A stretch of 5,803 nucleotides of DNA, from assembly GCA_026129385.1 (NCBI GenBank), contig JAHCIE010000220.1, positions 1 through 5,803 on the forward strand, read 5' to 3'. Positions within the stretch are counted from its first letter, which is position 1, and each line of letters opens with the position of its first letter. This DNA comes from Anaerolineae bacterium (GTDB lineage: Bacteria; Chloroflexota; Anaerolineae; Epilineales; JAHCIE01). The notes under the pieces are model-generated. The model did not search any database. It worked only from the letters and a program-made list of their open reading frames with translations, and had not been told where the DNA came from. Both the position numbers and the translations under genes were made by a program. Positions 1 through 5,367 of the stretch are shown one piece after another.

Positions 1-2
1 TC

Positions 3-245
3 GTGCAACGCTTCTCGCCCCACAAGACCATTATCGTCGAGCTAGACACCGACGACGCCGACCTATCGCCCTACGGCGAGGTGGTCGAGCAGGATGGCTC
101 ACGGATCAGCCTGCGCGTACCGAAGGCGGCGACAGCCGGTGTCACGGCGCGGTTGCTGGCAGACCTGCCGGTGGTGGACCTGACGGTGGAAGAGCCGCCC
201 ATCGAGGAGGTCATCGAGCAGGTGTTCGCGCAGGAGGCGGTATGA
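3..245 (+). CDS. ABC-2 type exporter ATP-binding subunit, C-terminal part (5' end outside window)
   Basis: The reading frame is open to the left edge, so the true start, Walker A, signature and Walker B motifs all lie upstream. What remains is about 80 residues of the regulatory tail found after the nucleotide-binding domain in exporter ATPases of the COG4586 type. It reads 'HKTIIVELD', then 'YGEVVEQDG..ISLRVP', then 'LPVVDLTVEEPPIEEVIEQVF'. The closing 'DLTVEEPPIEEVI..VF' pattern is typical of the DrrA/YbhF-like branch. The stop overlaps the next gene's start as ATGA (242-245), so translation is coupled to the first permease. The subunit should drive export by ATP hydrolysis on the inner face of the membrane. 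The substrate cannot be told. The GTG at position 3 is an internal valine codon, not a start. Confidence 0.85.
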   Translation: MQRFSPHKTIIVELDTDDADLSPYGEVVEQDGSRISLRVPKAATAGVTARLLADLPVVDLTVEEPPIEEVIEQVFAQEAV

Positions 246-1045
246 GGGGCTTACTGGACATCTACCGCGCCCAATTGAAAACCAGCCTCGCCATCGAGAT
301 GCAGTACCGCGCCTCCCTCGCCATCTGGCTGCTGGGCACGATTCTAGAGCCGGTCATCTACCTGACGGTGTGGGCGACAGTGGCCCAGAGCAGCGGCGGC
401 GAGGTTGGCGGCTACACCGCCAGTGGCTTCGCCGCCTACTTCATCGTGCTGATGATCGTCAACCACCTGACCTTTAGCTGGATCATGTGGGAGTACGAGT
501 ACTATATTCGCCAGGGCCTGCTGTCGCCCCTACTACTGCGCCCCGCCCACCCCATTCACAAGGACCTGGCCGACAACCTGGCCTACAAGACCCTCACTCT
601 GGTCATCCTCATCCCCGTAACCCTGATGCTCATCGTGCTGTTTCGCCCAACGCTGGACACCAGCCCGTGGGCCGTTGTCGCCTTCGTGCCCGCCCTGGTC
701 CTGGCCTTCGCTGTCCGCTGGGTATTCGAGTGGACGCTTGCCATGTCAGCCTTCTGGACGACGCGCATCTCGGCTGTCAACCAGGTCTACTTCGCGGCGC
801 TACTGTTCTTCTCCGGCCGCATCGCCCCGCTGGACCTGATGCCGCCCGCCATCCAGACCATCGCCTACTTCCTGCCCTTCCGCTGGATGATTTACTTCCC
901 GGCCGAGTTGATCCTGGGCCAGGTGTCACCCCGCGACGCCCTCATCGGCTTCGGCGCGCAGATTGGCTGGTTCCTGGTGGGATTGGCGCTGCTGCGGGTC
1001 GTCTGGCGCGCGGGCATCCGCCGCTATTCGGGAGTAGGCGCATGA
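242..1045 (+). CDS. ABC-2 family exporter permease, first subunit (COG4587-like)
   Basis: A 267-residue membrane protein of normal length for the ABC2_membrane_6 type of permease (formerly DUF990). Hydrophobic segments suggest six helices, roughly at residues 25-47, 58-80, 117-135, 143-168, 183-205 and 233-252. Between helices 2 and 3 lies the family's cytoplasmic coupling stretch 'YYIRQGLLSPLLLRP' (about 87-101), which should contact the ATPase. After helix 5 comes 'LDLMPPAIQTIAYFLPF...FPAELI', matching the 'P..LQ......P......PAE' pattern of the second permease. The protein ends 'RRYSGVGA', again matching the partner. Translation is coupled at both ends by 4-bp ATGA overlaps, so the ATPase and two permeases are made together. 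Substrates of most members of this family are unknown; drug-like compounds or lipids are possible. Confidence 0.93.
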   Translation: MRGLLDIYRAQLKTSLAIEMQYRASLAIWLLGTILEPVIYLTVWATVAQSSGGEVGGYTASGFAAYFIVLMIVNHLTFSWIMWEYEYYIRQGLLSPLLLRPAHPIHKDLADNLAYKTLTLVILIPVTLMLIVLFRPTLDTSPWAVVAFVPALVLAFAVRWVFEWTLAMSAFWTTRISAVNQVYFAALLFFSGRIAPLDLMPPAIQTIAYFLPFRWMIYFPAELILGQVSPRDALIGFGAQIGWFLVGLALLRVVWRAGIRRYSGVGA

Positions 1046-1827
1046 CACCCCTACGGCTGTTGTGGCTCAACCTGCGCATCGGCATCCTGACCGAGCTAGA
1101 GTACCGCGCCAACTTCGGTGTCCAGCTCTTCCAGACCTTCCTGGCGCTCGTCATCGCCGTCGGGCGGCTGAGCGTCATTTTCTACCACACCGACGAGCTG
1201 GGCGGGTGGGGACCTGACCAGATGCTGGCGCTGACGGGCGTCTTCTTCCTCGTACTGGGGATGGTCAACCTCATCATCCAGCCGAGCATGCAGCGCGTCC
1301 TGGAAGACGTGCGCCGTGGCACCCTCGACTTCGTGCTGACCAAGCCAGAGGACGCCCAGCTTCTCGTCAGCGTGCGTCAGATCGAGATCTGGAAAGTTGT
1401 GGACGTGCTGGTGGGGCTTGGGCTGATCGTAGTCGCGCTGTACCGTCTGCGCGAGAGCATCGGCGTCGTGGAGGCCCTCGGCTTTGCGCTGGCGCTACTG
1501 GCGGGCCTCGCCATCGTCTACAGCTTCCTGCTGATGCTCACAACCTGTTCCTTCTGGTTCGTGCGCGTCGAGAATTTGCTCGTCATCTTCCAGAGCATGT
1601 ATGAGGCGGGACGCTGGCCCGTTGGCCTCTACCCCGGCTGGCTGCAATTCGCCCTCACGTCCCTCGTGCCCATCGCCTTCGCCGTCACCGTCCCCGCCGA
1701 GGCCGTCACGGCGCGGATGACCCCCCAAACCCTGATCCTCGCCCTCGCCCTCGCCGTCGTCCTCCTCCTCATCTCGCGGGCATTCTGGCGCTTCGGCGTC
1801 CGCCACTACTCGGGGGCGTCAGCGTAA
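1042..1827 (+). CDS. ABC-2 family exporter permease, second subunit (COG3694-like)
   Basis: A 261-residue membrane protein. I chose the ATG at 1042 because it overlaps the previous stop (ATGA). An open frame reaching back to 487 is only an out-of-frame reading through the first permease. The family landmarks are the coupling stretch 'VRRGTLDFVLTKP' (about 91-103), 'LYPGWLQFALTSLVPIAFAVTVPAEAV' spanning about 200-226 (shown here in words: P-G-W-L-Q, then V-P-I-A-F, then P-A-E), and the terminal 'RHYSGASA'. It probably forms the membrane channel as a heterodimer with the first permease. A strong terminator hairpin starts 28 bases after the stop, so the ABC operon ends here. The last 78 bases occur again, diverged only at silent positions after the shared core, at 5396-5473. 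Confidence 0.93.
   Translation: MTPLRLLWLNLRIGILTELEYRANFGVQLFQTFLALVIAVGRLSVIFYHTDELGGWGPDQMLALTGVFFLVLGMVNLIIQPSMQRVLEDVRRGTLDFVLTKPEDAQLLVSVRQIEIWKVVDVLVGLGLIVVALYRLRESIGVVEALGFALALLAGLAIVYSFLLMLTTCSFWFVRVENLLVIFQSMYEAGRWPVGLYPGWLQFALTSLVPIAFAVTVPAEAVTARMTPQTLILALALAVVLLLISRAFWRFGVRHYSGASA
1750..1827 (+). repeat. Permease 3'-end repeat, left copy
   Basis: This segment encodes the last 25 residues and stop of the second permease and matches 5396-5473 without gaps. By hand count 67 of 78 bases agree, including an unbroken 38-base core at 1772-1809 (right copy 5418-5455). Differences to the right of the core are all silent (Ser TCG/AGC, Gly GGG/GGC, Ser TCA/TCC, Ala GCG/GCC, stop TAA/TGA). 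Both copies therefore come from functional permease genes rather than from a very recent duplication. Confidence 0.9.
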
Positions 1828-1854
1828 CGCCGCCACCCCAAATTCACAACAACC

Positions 1855-1893
1855 AGAGAACGGCAGTTTACTCCACGTAGGCTGCCGTTCTCT
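1855..1893 (+). terminator. Hairpin terminator of the ABC operon
   Basis: A perfect 12-bp inverted repeat (AGAGAACGGCAG at 1855-1866 with CTGCCGTTCTCT at 1882-1893). It continues inward by five further pairs, two of them G-T, to a five-base loop TCCAC at 1872-1876. It starts 28 bases after the permease stop. The sequence that follows (TCATTATA) is only modestly T-rich, while the left flank is A-rich (AAATTCACAACAA), which would give a T-rich tail on the opposite strand. It may therefore stop transcription in both directions. Confidence 0.8.
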
Positions 1894-1950
1894 CATTATA
1901 CGGTCCCGCCCCCTTCCCTCCTCTGCGTACGCTACCCCATAGCCTTCTGC

Positions 1951-1984
1951 CTGTATCGCTTCTTGTGACGCTGGTTGTACCGCT
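1951..1984 (+). promoter_or_regulatory. Upstream trio of TGTRNCGCT motifs, period 12
   Basis: Three near-identical 10-mers in tandem: CTGTATCGCT (1951-1960), TTGTGACGCT (1963-1972) and TTGTACCGCT (1975-1984). Two-base spacers (TC, GG) separate them. A repeat period close to one DNA turn is what an AraC-type protein, with two recognition helices reaching successive major grooves on one face, would be expected to read. The gene for such a protein starts at 2168. That this protein binds here is inference. Confidence 0.6.
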
Positions 1985-1994
1985 AAGCGCCTCG

Positions 1995-2025
1995 CCCTCA
2001 TCAGCGGCGTGCCGTTTAATGAGGG
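1995..2025. promoter_or_regulatory. Imperfect dyad between the two motif trios
   Basis: CCCTCAT (1995-2001) pairs with ATGAGGG (2019-2025). Inside it, AGCGGC (2003-2008) pairs with GCCGTT (2011-2016), one pair being G-T. The centre falls near 2010, almost midway between the two motif trios. It could be an operator for a dimeric protein, a transcript hairpin or an attenuator. I see no adjoining T run, so a simple terminator is less likely. Confidence 0.4.
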
Positions 2026-2034
2026 TACCGCATC

Positions 2035-2066
2035 CTGTGTCGCTTCTGTATCGCTTTTGTAGCGGC
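2035..2066 (+). promoter_or_regulatory. Downstream trio of TGTRNCGCT motifs, period 11
   Basis: Three tandem units, CTGTGTCGCT (2035-2044), CTGTATCGCT (2046-2055) and TTGTAGCGGC (2057-2066), are separated by single T spacers. The second unit is identical to the first unit of the upstream trio. The distance between the first units of the two trios is 84 bp, which is eight turns of B-DNA, so both would lie on the same face. The trio ends about 100 bp before the AraC-type gene. I could not find a convincing -35/-10 pair in this leader. Confidence 0.6.
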
Positions 2067-2167
2067 CGAGTATCCCTGCCCAGGGTCGCGCTGCCGTACA
2101 CTGCTACTCACAGGCTGCGCCGCCAGGCCGCCACCTTCAGGGCGGTAGACACCAACAGGGGGCACGC

Positions 2168-2572
2168 ATGACAGCCTCGCGTCCATCTCGACACGACTCC
2201 GTCTCGCCAGGCAAGCCGCCACGCGCCATCCGGCCCCTCACCGCGACGCAAGTACAGCGCGTGCATGATTTCGTCGCCAGCAACCTGACCGAGAAGCTCA
2301 CTTTGCCGCAGATCGCCCGCGAAGTGCATCTCAGCGCCAGCCACCTGGCGCGGCGCTTCAGAGTCGCCACCGGCCAGTCGCTGCGCCAATACATCATCGA
2401 GCATCGCCTCCAGCGAGCCAGACACCTCCTGCTGACCAGCGACCTGACCATCAGCGAGATCGCCGCGCTCGCCGGCTTCGCCGACCACAGCCACCTGACG
2501 CGCCGCTTCAAGACCCGCTTTGGTGTCGCGCCGCAATCAGCCCGTAGAACCCCGCCCCTCCCGCCCATCTAG
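2168..2572 (+). CDS. Stand-alone AraC-type transcription regulator
   Basis: A 134-residue protein consisting of little more than the AraC/XylS double helix-turn-helix domain. The first helix-turn-helix spans about 46-69 ('LPQIAREVHLSASHLARRF'). A long connecting helix covers about 72-90, and the second, more conserved helix-turn-helix spans about 95-119 ('ISEIAALAGFADHSHLTRRF', then 'FGVAP'). The first 25 residues are rich in Ser, Pro and Arg, probably disordered. There is no effector-binding domain, as in MarA and SoxS, so activity is probably set by protein amount or by another protein. The start is supported by an AGGGGG-type ribosome site (2157-2162) five bases upstream. It lies downstream of the motif trios and 100 bp before the three-gene operon. 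I infer that it controls itself, the operon, or both. Confidence 0.9.
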   Translation: MTASRPSRHDSVSPGKPPRAIRPLTATQVQRVHDFVASNLTEKLTLPQIAREVHLSASHLARRFRVATGQSLRQYIIEHRLQRARHLLLTSDLTISEIAALAGFADHSHLTRRFKTRFGVAPQSARRTPPLPPI

Positions 2573-2584
2573 CGCACGAATGTA

Positions 2585-2614
2585 CAAGACAAGTCTTGAA
2601 GACGACCTTATACT
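2585..2614 (+). promoter_or_regulatory. Candidate regulated promoter of the three-gene operon with overlapping operator
   Basis: A -10 box TATACT (2609-2614, five of six consensus bases) sits in a locally AT-richer gap. No good -35 box stands 17 bp upstream (AAGACA at 2586-2591 is poor). That position is instead filled by an operator-like element: AAGAC (2586-2590), GTCTT (2593-2597), AAGAC (2599-2603). These form two overlapping palindromes with spacers of two bases and one base. A strong -10, weak -35 and protein-binding-like dyad fit an activator-dependent promoter. The AraC-type protein encoded just upstream is the obvious candidate, but the site does not resemble the TGTRNCGCT motifs. 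Confidence 0.5.
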
Positions 2615-2621
2615 ACTCAAC

Positions 2622-2633
2622 ACTACGCGTAGT
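2622..2633. promoter_or_regulatory. 12-bp perfect palindrome near the predicted transcription start
   Basis: ACTACGCGTAGT is a perfect palindrome beginning eight bases after the -10 box, so it would cover about +1 to +12 of the operon transcript. It may be an operator or a small 5' hairpin. Nothing else identifies the binding protein. Confidence 0.35.
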
Positions 2634-2672
2634 TCGAGATGGTTATGTCCAGAGTACAAGCGGGAGGTTCAT

Positions 2673-3323
2673 ATGAGTCTGACGCAAGCAGAGTTCCTCT
2701 TCGCCGGTGTCTCTGAAGGCGGCATCAACGACATGGTCCATGCCTTCTTCACCGCACGGCCGCGTTATCTGGTGTATGCCACGCCCGGTCTCGCGCCCGC
2801 GACACCCCACACGCCCGTGCCCCCTATTGCGTTTCCCGGCGTGCCCGGCGGCGGAATCCAGTACGCGGTGGCCCTTGAGATCCCCGTAGTCGACTTTGAC
2901 CCCAACAGCAATCCTGCGTCGCCGTTGCCAGTGGGAGCCCACCAGGTTGGCGTGCGTACCAAGGTCGCCCTTGTGGTTGGCTGCGACCGCCGCTCGGATC
3001 GACCCAACGATGATCACCAGCGCGGCGCGCTCGTACCCCTGGCGACGAGCCTCGAAGTTTGGGGGCGGGGACGGCTGCTGGCTGACTACTTCGGGCTGGG
3101 AACGGGCGAACTGCGATTCCAGATCGACGAAGTCGAGATCGTCGACATCACCCCGAACTCGCTGGAAACAGTGATGGAGTGCCTCCTCCGGATGATTATC
3201 CAGGCGGTGCTGTCGAATGTGCGTCTCCCCTTCCAGGCCCTCTCGGTACGCGCCTTCACGTTGGAACTGACGCGAGGGCCCGAGGTTGAAGACGATCAAG
3301 TCAAGCTGTACGGAAAGGTCTAG
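2673..3323 (+). CDS. Unrecognised protein, possible TULIP-like beta fold (operon gene 1)
   Basis: A 216-residue protein I cannot assign to a named family. The ATG at 2673 is chosen because GGGAGG (2662-2667) lies five bases before it; the frame is open further upstream but with no ribosome site. No signal peptide or membrane helix is visible. An N-terminal helix 'GGINDMVHAFF' (about 16-26) is followed by a Pro/Gly-rich stretch (36-62). Alternating beta-like strands come next ('YAVALEIPVVDF' 64-75, 'VRTKVALVVGC' 94-104, 'TSLEVWGRG' 125-133, 'ELRFQIDEVEIVDITP' 146-161). Then a helix (163-181), 'VRLPFQALSV' (183-192) and a last strand pair (195-213). The order 'helix, LPF, strand, GPEVEDDQ, strand' resembles the end of TULIP lipid-binding domains such as the P47/OrfX group; this is an inference from shape, not a proven match. 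It shares its N-terminal motif and this ending with the next gene, nine bases downstream. Confidence 0.8.
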   Translation: MSLTQAEFLFAGVSEGGINDMVHAFFTARPRYLVYATPGLAPATPHTPVPPIAFPGVPGGGIQYAVALEIPVVDFDPNSNPASPLPVGAHQVGVRTKVALVVGCDRRSDRPNDDHQRGALVPLATSLEVWGRGRLLADYFGLGTGELRFQIDEVEIVDITPNSLETVMECLLRMIIQAVLSNVRLPFQALSVRAFTLELTRGPEVEDDQVKLYGKV

Positions 3324-3332
3324 GAGGTTCCC

Positions 3333-4133
3333 ATGCACGACATCGTGGTTGCCGCTGACGAGACAGCGGCCAACGACTTGGTTCAGGCGGCTATCGCCAG
3401 CTTCCCCATCCCGCCCCAATCTGGGTCGGGCAGCCTCGGGCCTTTCGGGGCCAGTTGGAGCGCGTCGGCCAACGTCGCGGTAGGTGCGGTGGACCTGCGA
3501 GCGCCGAATATCATCCGCCTGGCAAACAGCACGCTGAACTACAGCCTGGGACTGACCCTCTCGTTTGACCTGAACACCATCTTGCCTGAATTGTGCCTGC
3601 CCCAGGTCTGTATCCCCATCCCCTTCATCGGCGACGTCTGCACCCCACGCATCTGCATCGACTGGCCGACCATCTCGATTCCGCTGAGCCACTCGGGGCC
3701 GGTCAACTTCACGGCCGACTTTGCCCTGAACCCCCACCTCAAGGGCAGTGACTGGCTGGTGGATGTAATCGTCGTTGGCGTGCCCTTCCTCCAACTAGGC
3801 CCAGCCGCGGTCGCCATCCTGGCTGCCATCGGCACGGCAGTGTCCCTGGCCCTCCTCGCCGTTCCGTTTATTGGCCTCTTGCTCGCCGGCGCCGTGGCTG
3901 TCATCACCGCCGCCATTGGCATCGCCGCTCTGACGGGTTTGCTGGGCGCTATCCTGACGCCGTTCATCTCGGGCCTGACCTTCACGGTCTACGGCCCCGA
4001 GCCTCGGGTCTTTGAGGTTCTACCAGCCTCGGGGCCTGATGGGCCTGTCACGATCACGCTAGACACCGTCACTGCCGCGGTGGACAGCACGGACGAGGAC
4101 GAGCTGGTTATCTCGGTGGATATCTCGGGTTGA
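3333..4133 (+). CDS. Unrecognised protein with CX4CX9CX4C motif and long hydrophobic segment (operon gene 2)
   Basis: A 266-residue protein without a recognised family, with an AGGAGGT ribosome site (3322-3328) set just before the ATG. The N-terminal 'ETAANDLVQAAIASFP' (10-25) aligns with the first operon protein's 'EGGINDMVHAFFTARP'. Strands follow, then a striking segment with Cys88, Cys93, Cys103 and Cys108, the only cysteines in the protein. The spacing is symmetric and each pair is flanked by proline ('CLPQVC', 'CTPRIC'), followed by 'IDWPTISIPL'. From 145 to 222 there is no charged residue at all. Within this, 156-209 is Ala/Gly/Leu/Ile-rich and could form two or three membrane-spanning helices or a buried hairpin. 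The end (210-266) returns to beta-like 'TPFISGLTFTVY' and 'GPVTITLDTV' and closes with an acidic tail. Membrane insertion or pore formation is possible but unproven. The cysteines could bind metal or form disulfides. No secretion signal is visible at the N terminus. Confidence 0.8.
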   Translation: MHDIVVAADETAANDLVQAAIASFPIPPQSGSGSLGPFGASWSASANVAVGAVDLRAPNIIRLANSTLNYSLGLTLSFDLNTILPELCLPQVCIPIPFIGDVCTPRICIDWPTISIPLSHSGPVNFTADFALNPHLKGSDWLVDVIVVGVPFLQLGPAAVAILAAIGTAVSLALLAVPFIGLLLAGAVAVITAAIGIAALTGLLGAILTPFISGLTFTVYGPEPRVFEVLPASGPDGPVTITLDTVTAAVDSTDEDELVISVDISG

Positions 4134-4145
4134 TAGGAGGAAGTC

Positions 4146-4781
4146 ATGGAGAGTCTAGATAGTCGCTCGCTACGCTACGTTGACTGCTACGCCCAGAAGT
4201 TCTCGACGCCGGGGACATACTACTACCAGATCAGTCGCGGCCTCGGCCTGTGCCTAGGCCCCGACAAGGAGAACGCGTTCAGTATCTCGGTCAAGGCCCG
4301 AAACGGCCGCATGGCGGCGCAAGGCCGCCAGCACAACATAGCCGTCGTGCCACGTGGCAATGGCCTATCGGCCGAGCCGGCCCACATCGAAATCGAAGTG
4401 GGCGACACGGTCATGTGGCATGCCTCGGATACGTCCCTGACAGGCTACGTGGTGCGTGGCGAAGGCGAGGGGCAGGTGTTCGATAGTTCAGCGCTCAGCA
4501 ACGACGCCGTCTACACTCACGCCTTCGGCTTGCCCGGCGAGTATAAGTGGGTCGATGCCCAGCATGGTCGCGTCGGCGGGATCATCATCGTCCGTTCCCC
4601 AGAGGCAACGAGCAGCGACCACTGCCGGGAGTGGCTGGCCGCCTTGAGTCAGGGCGCAGCGGTGGTGATCGAGGGGGATCAGGTGAAGCCGGGGCGCGTC
4701 GAGATACTTACGGGTCAGACCGTCTTCTGGGCCGTGCGGAAGGCGGATGGCATCAGTATCACGGATGCTCGTCTCGTTTAG
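4146..4781 (+). CDS. Cupredoxin-like repeat protein with lost copper ligands (operon gene 3)
   Basis: A 211-residue protein; AGGAGG (4135-4140) five bases before the ATG fixes the start, 12 bases after the previous stop. A full cupredoxin-like domain covers about 62-150: 'IEIEVGDTVMWHASD', 'VFDSSALSND', 'FGLPGEYKWVDAQHGRVGG', 'IIIV'. In the usual G-Y-x-Y-x-C-x-x-H-x-x-M pattern the Cys is Asp137 and the Met is Val143; only His140 is kept, and no histidine stands at the first ligand site. Copper binding is therefore unlikely. Residues 4-27 ('LDSRSL', 'FSTPGTYYY') align without gaps to 112-135, so the protein begins with the second half of such a domain. Residues 180-195 ('VKPGRVEILTGQTVFW') align to 76-91, so it ends with a first half. 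The protein may be circularly permuted, form chains by half-domain exchange, or be cut short at its 3' end. No signal peptide is visible. Confidence 0.8.
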   Translation: MESLDSRSLRYVDCYAQKFSTPGTYYYQISRGLGLCLGPDKENAFSISVKARNGRMAAQGRQHNIAVVPRGNGLSAEPAHIEIEVGDTVMWHASDTSLTGYVVRGEGEGQVFDSSALSNDAVYTHAFGLPGEYKWVDAQHGRVGGIIIVRSPEATSSDHCREWLAALSQGAAVVIEGDQVKPGRVEILTGQTVFWAVRKADGISITDARLV

Positions 4782-5006
4782 ACCATGGCGTAGAGGAGGG
4801 GGCCGAAGCGGCGATGTAGATGCCCATGCCGCCGAACCTTTGACAGCTACCTGTCGGGATTGCAGCCGTAGGCCGCCCCTCGCCAGGACGTTTCGTTCCC
4901 AGCGTGAGTAGGCAAAGGGGGGGGGGCCAAAGCCGCAACTCCTCTGTGGCCGCCCCTTCGCATCGCTCTTTGGAGAGTGGCGACCATCGGCCACGTGGCA
5001 CAGTAG
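4782..5006. other. Noncoding junction region with a run of ten G
   Basis: I find no supportable gene in these 225 bases. They contain a G10 tract (4917-4926), a 10-bp perfect palindrome GCCACGTGGC (4990-4999), a small hairpin GACAG-CTAC-CTGTC (4842-4855), and two copies of a GGCCGCCCCT core (4871-4880 and 4948-4957). On the minus strand, 'CTCACGCTGGGAACG' (complement of about 4894-4908) resembles the flanks of dispersed repeats I remember from Chloroflexota and cyanobacteria. The region begins right after the operon's last stop and ends at a 5'-truncated gene fragment, so it looks like decayed, rearranged DNA. Confidence 0.5.
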
Positions 5007-5276
5007 GTGGACAGCACGAACGGCGCGCCTAAGACGTGCGTGGAGTTGTCGTGGGACGGTGGCGCAACGTGGACCGCTGCCAAATCCACCGGGACGCTGG
5101 CGACGAGTGAGGGGAGCCTCATTGTCGGCGGAGCAGCAGACACCTGGAGCCGCACGTGGAGCGTTGGCGACCTGGGCGATGCCAACTTCCGGGTGCGGCT
5201 GACCAATGTGGCCAGCAACACCTCGCGCGATTTCTCGCTCGACCAGGTCGCCGTGCGGGTGAGGTATCAACCCTAG
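5007..5276 (+). pseudogene. 5'-truncated beta-sandwich (SWDGG) domain of a surface or fibrous protein
   Basis: About 89 residues with a clear domain pattern: 'CVELSWDGGATWTAAKSTG', 'GGAADTWSRTW', 'ANFRVRLTNV' and 'DFSLDQVAVRVRY'. I recognise this module as the last domain of many large extracellular repeat proteins, where it usually follows further beta domains. Here an in-frame TAG stands directly before the GTG at 5007, there is no ribosome site, and the sequence upstream in this frame does not continue the domain. The piece ends with a normal stop after 'RYQP'. It is most likely the surviving 3' end of a longer gene lost by rearrangement. A short independent gene starting at GTG is less likely. 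Confidence 0.6.
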
Positions 5277-5322
5277 CCATGTAGATACCTGCGACCACCA
5301 GAACGCCTCGACCCCCGTACTG

Positions 5323-5364
5323 GTTGGCCCGTTTCGCCGGTCGAAGCCGGCGAAACGGGCCGAC
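5323..5364. terminator. Very stable hairpin after the gene fragment, possible terminator
   Basis: GGCCCGTTTCGCCGG (5326-5340) and its exact complement (5347-5361) form a 15-bp perfect stem around the loop TCGAAG. The stem extends outward by three pairs (5323-5325 with 5362-5364), one of them G-T. There is no T run on either side, so it is not a classic intrinsic terminator. It lies 46 bases past the stop of the SWDGG fragment and 31 bases before the permease remnant, and could act as a terminator or be a dispersed palindromic repeat unit. Confidence 0.5.
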
Positions 5365-5367
5365 GTG

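Noticed and set aside
487..1041. Upstream extension of the second permease to an ATG at 487
   Set aside because: This part is an out-of-frame reading of the first permease and gives a Pro/Arg-rich sequence. The ATGA overlap at 1042 is the proper start.
1894..2167. Short open frames on both strands in the leader of the AraC-type gene
   Set aside because: They have no ribosome sites, their products are Arg-rich with no motif, and they overlap the repeated regulatory motifs.
2520..2672. Upstream extension of operon gene 1 to 2520 or to the ATG at 2580
   Set aside because: There is no ribosome site at either position and the extension would cross the predicted promoter. GGGAGG before 2673 decides the start.
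2643..3794. Long open frame of 383 codons on the minus strand opposite operon genes 1 and 2
   Set aside because: It lies antisense to two genes with strong ribosome sites and sensible protein patterns. Its product is rich in Arg, Gly and His with no recognisable motif, as expected of a shadow frame in GC-rich DNA.
4079..5018. Shared 13-mer GGTGGACAGCACG at 4079-4091 and 5006-5018, both read as Val-Asp-Ser-Thr
   Set aside because: A match of this length is not surprising by chance in a GC-rich window of this size, and similarity does not extend on either side.
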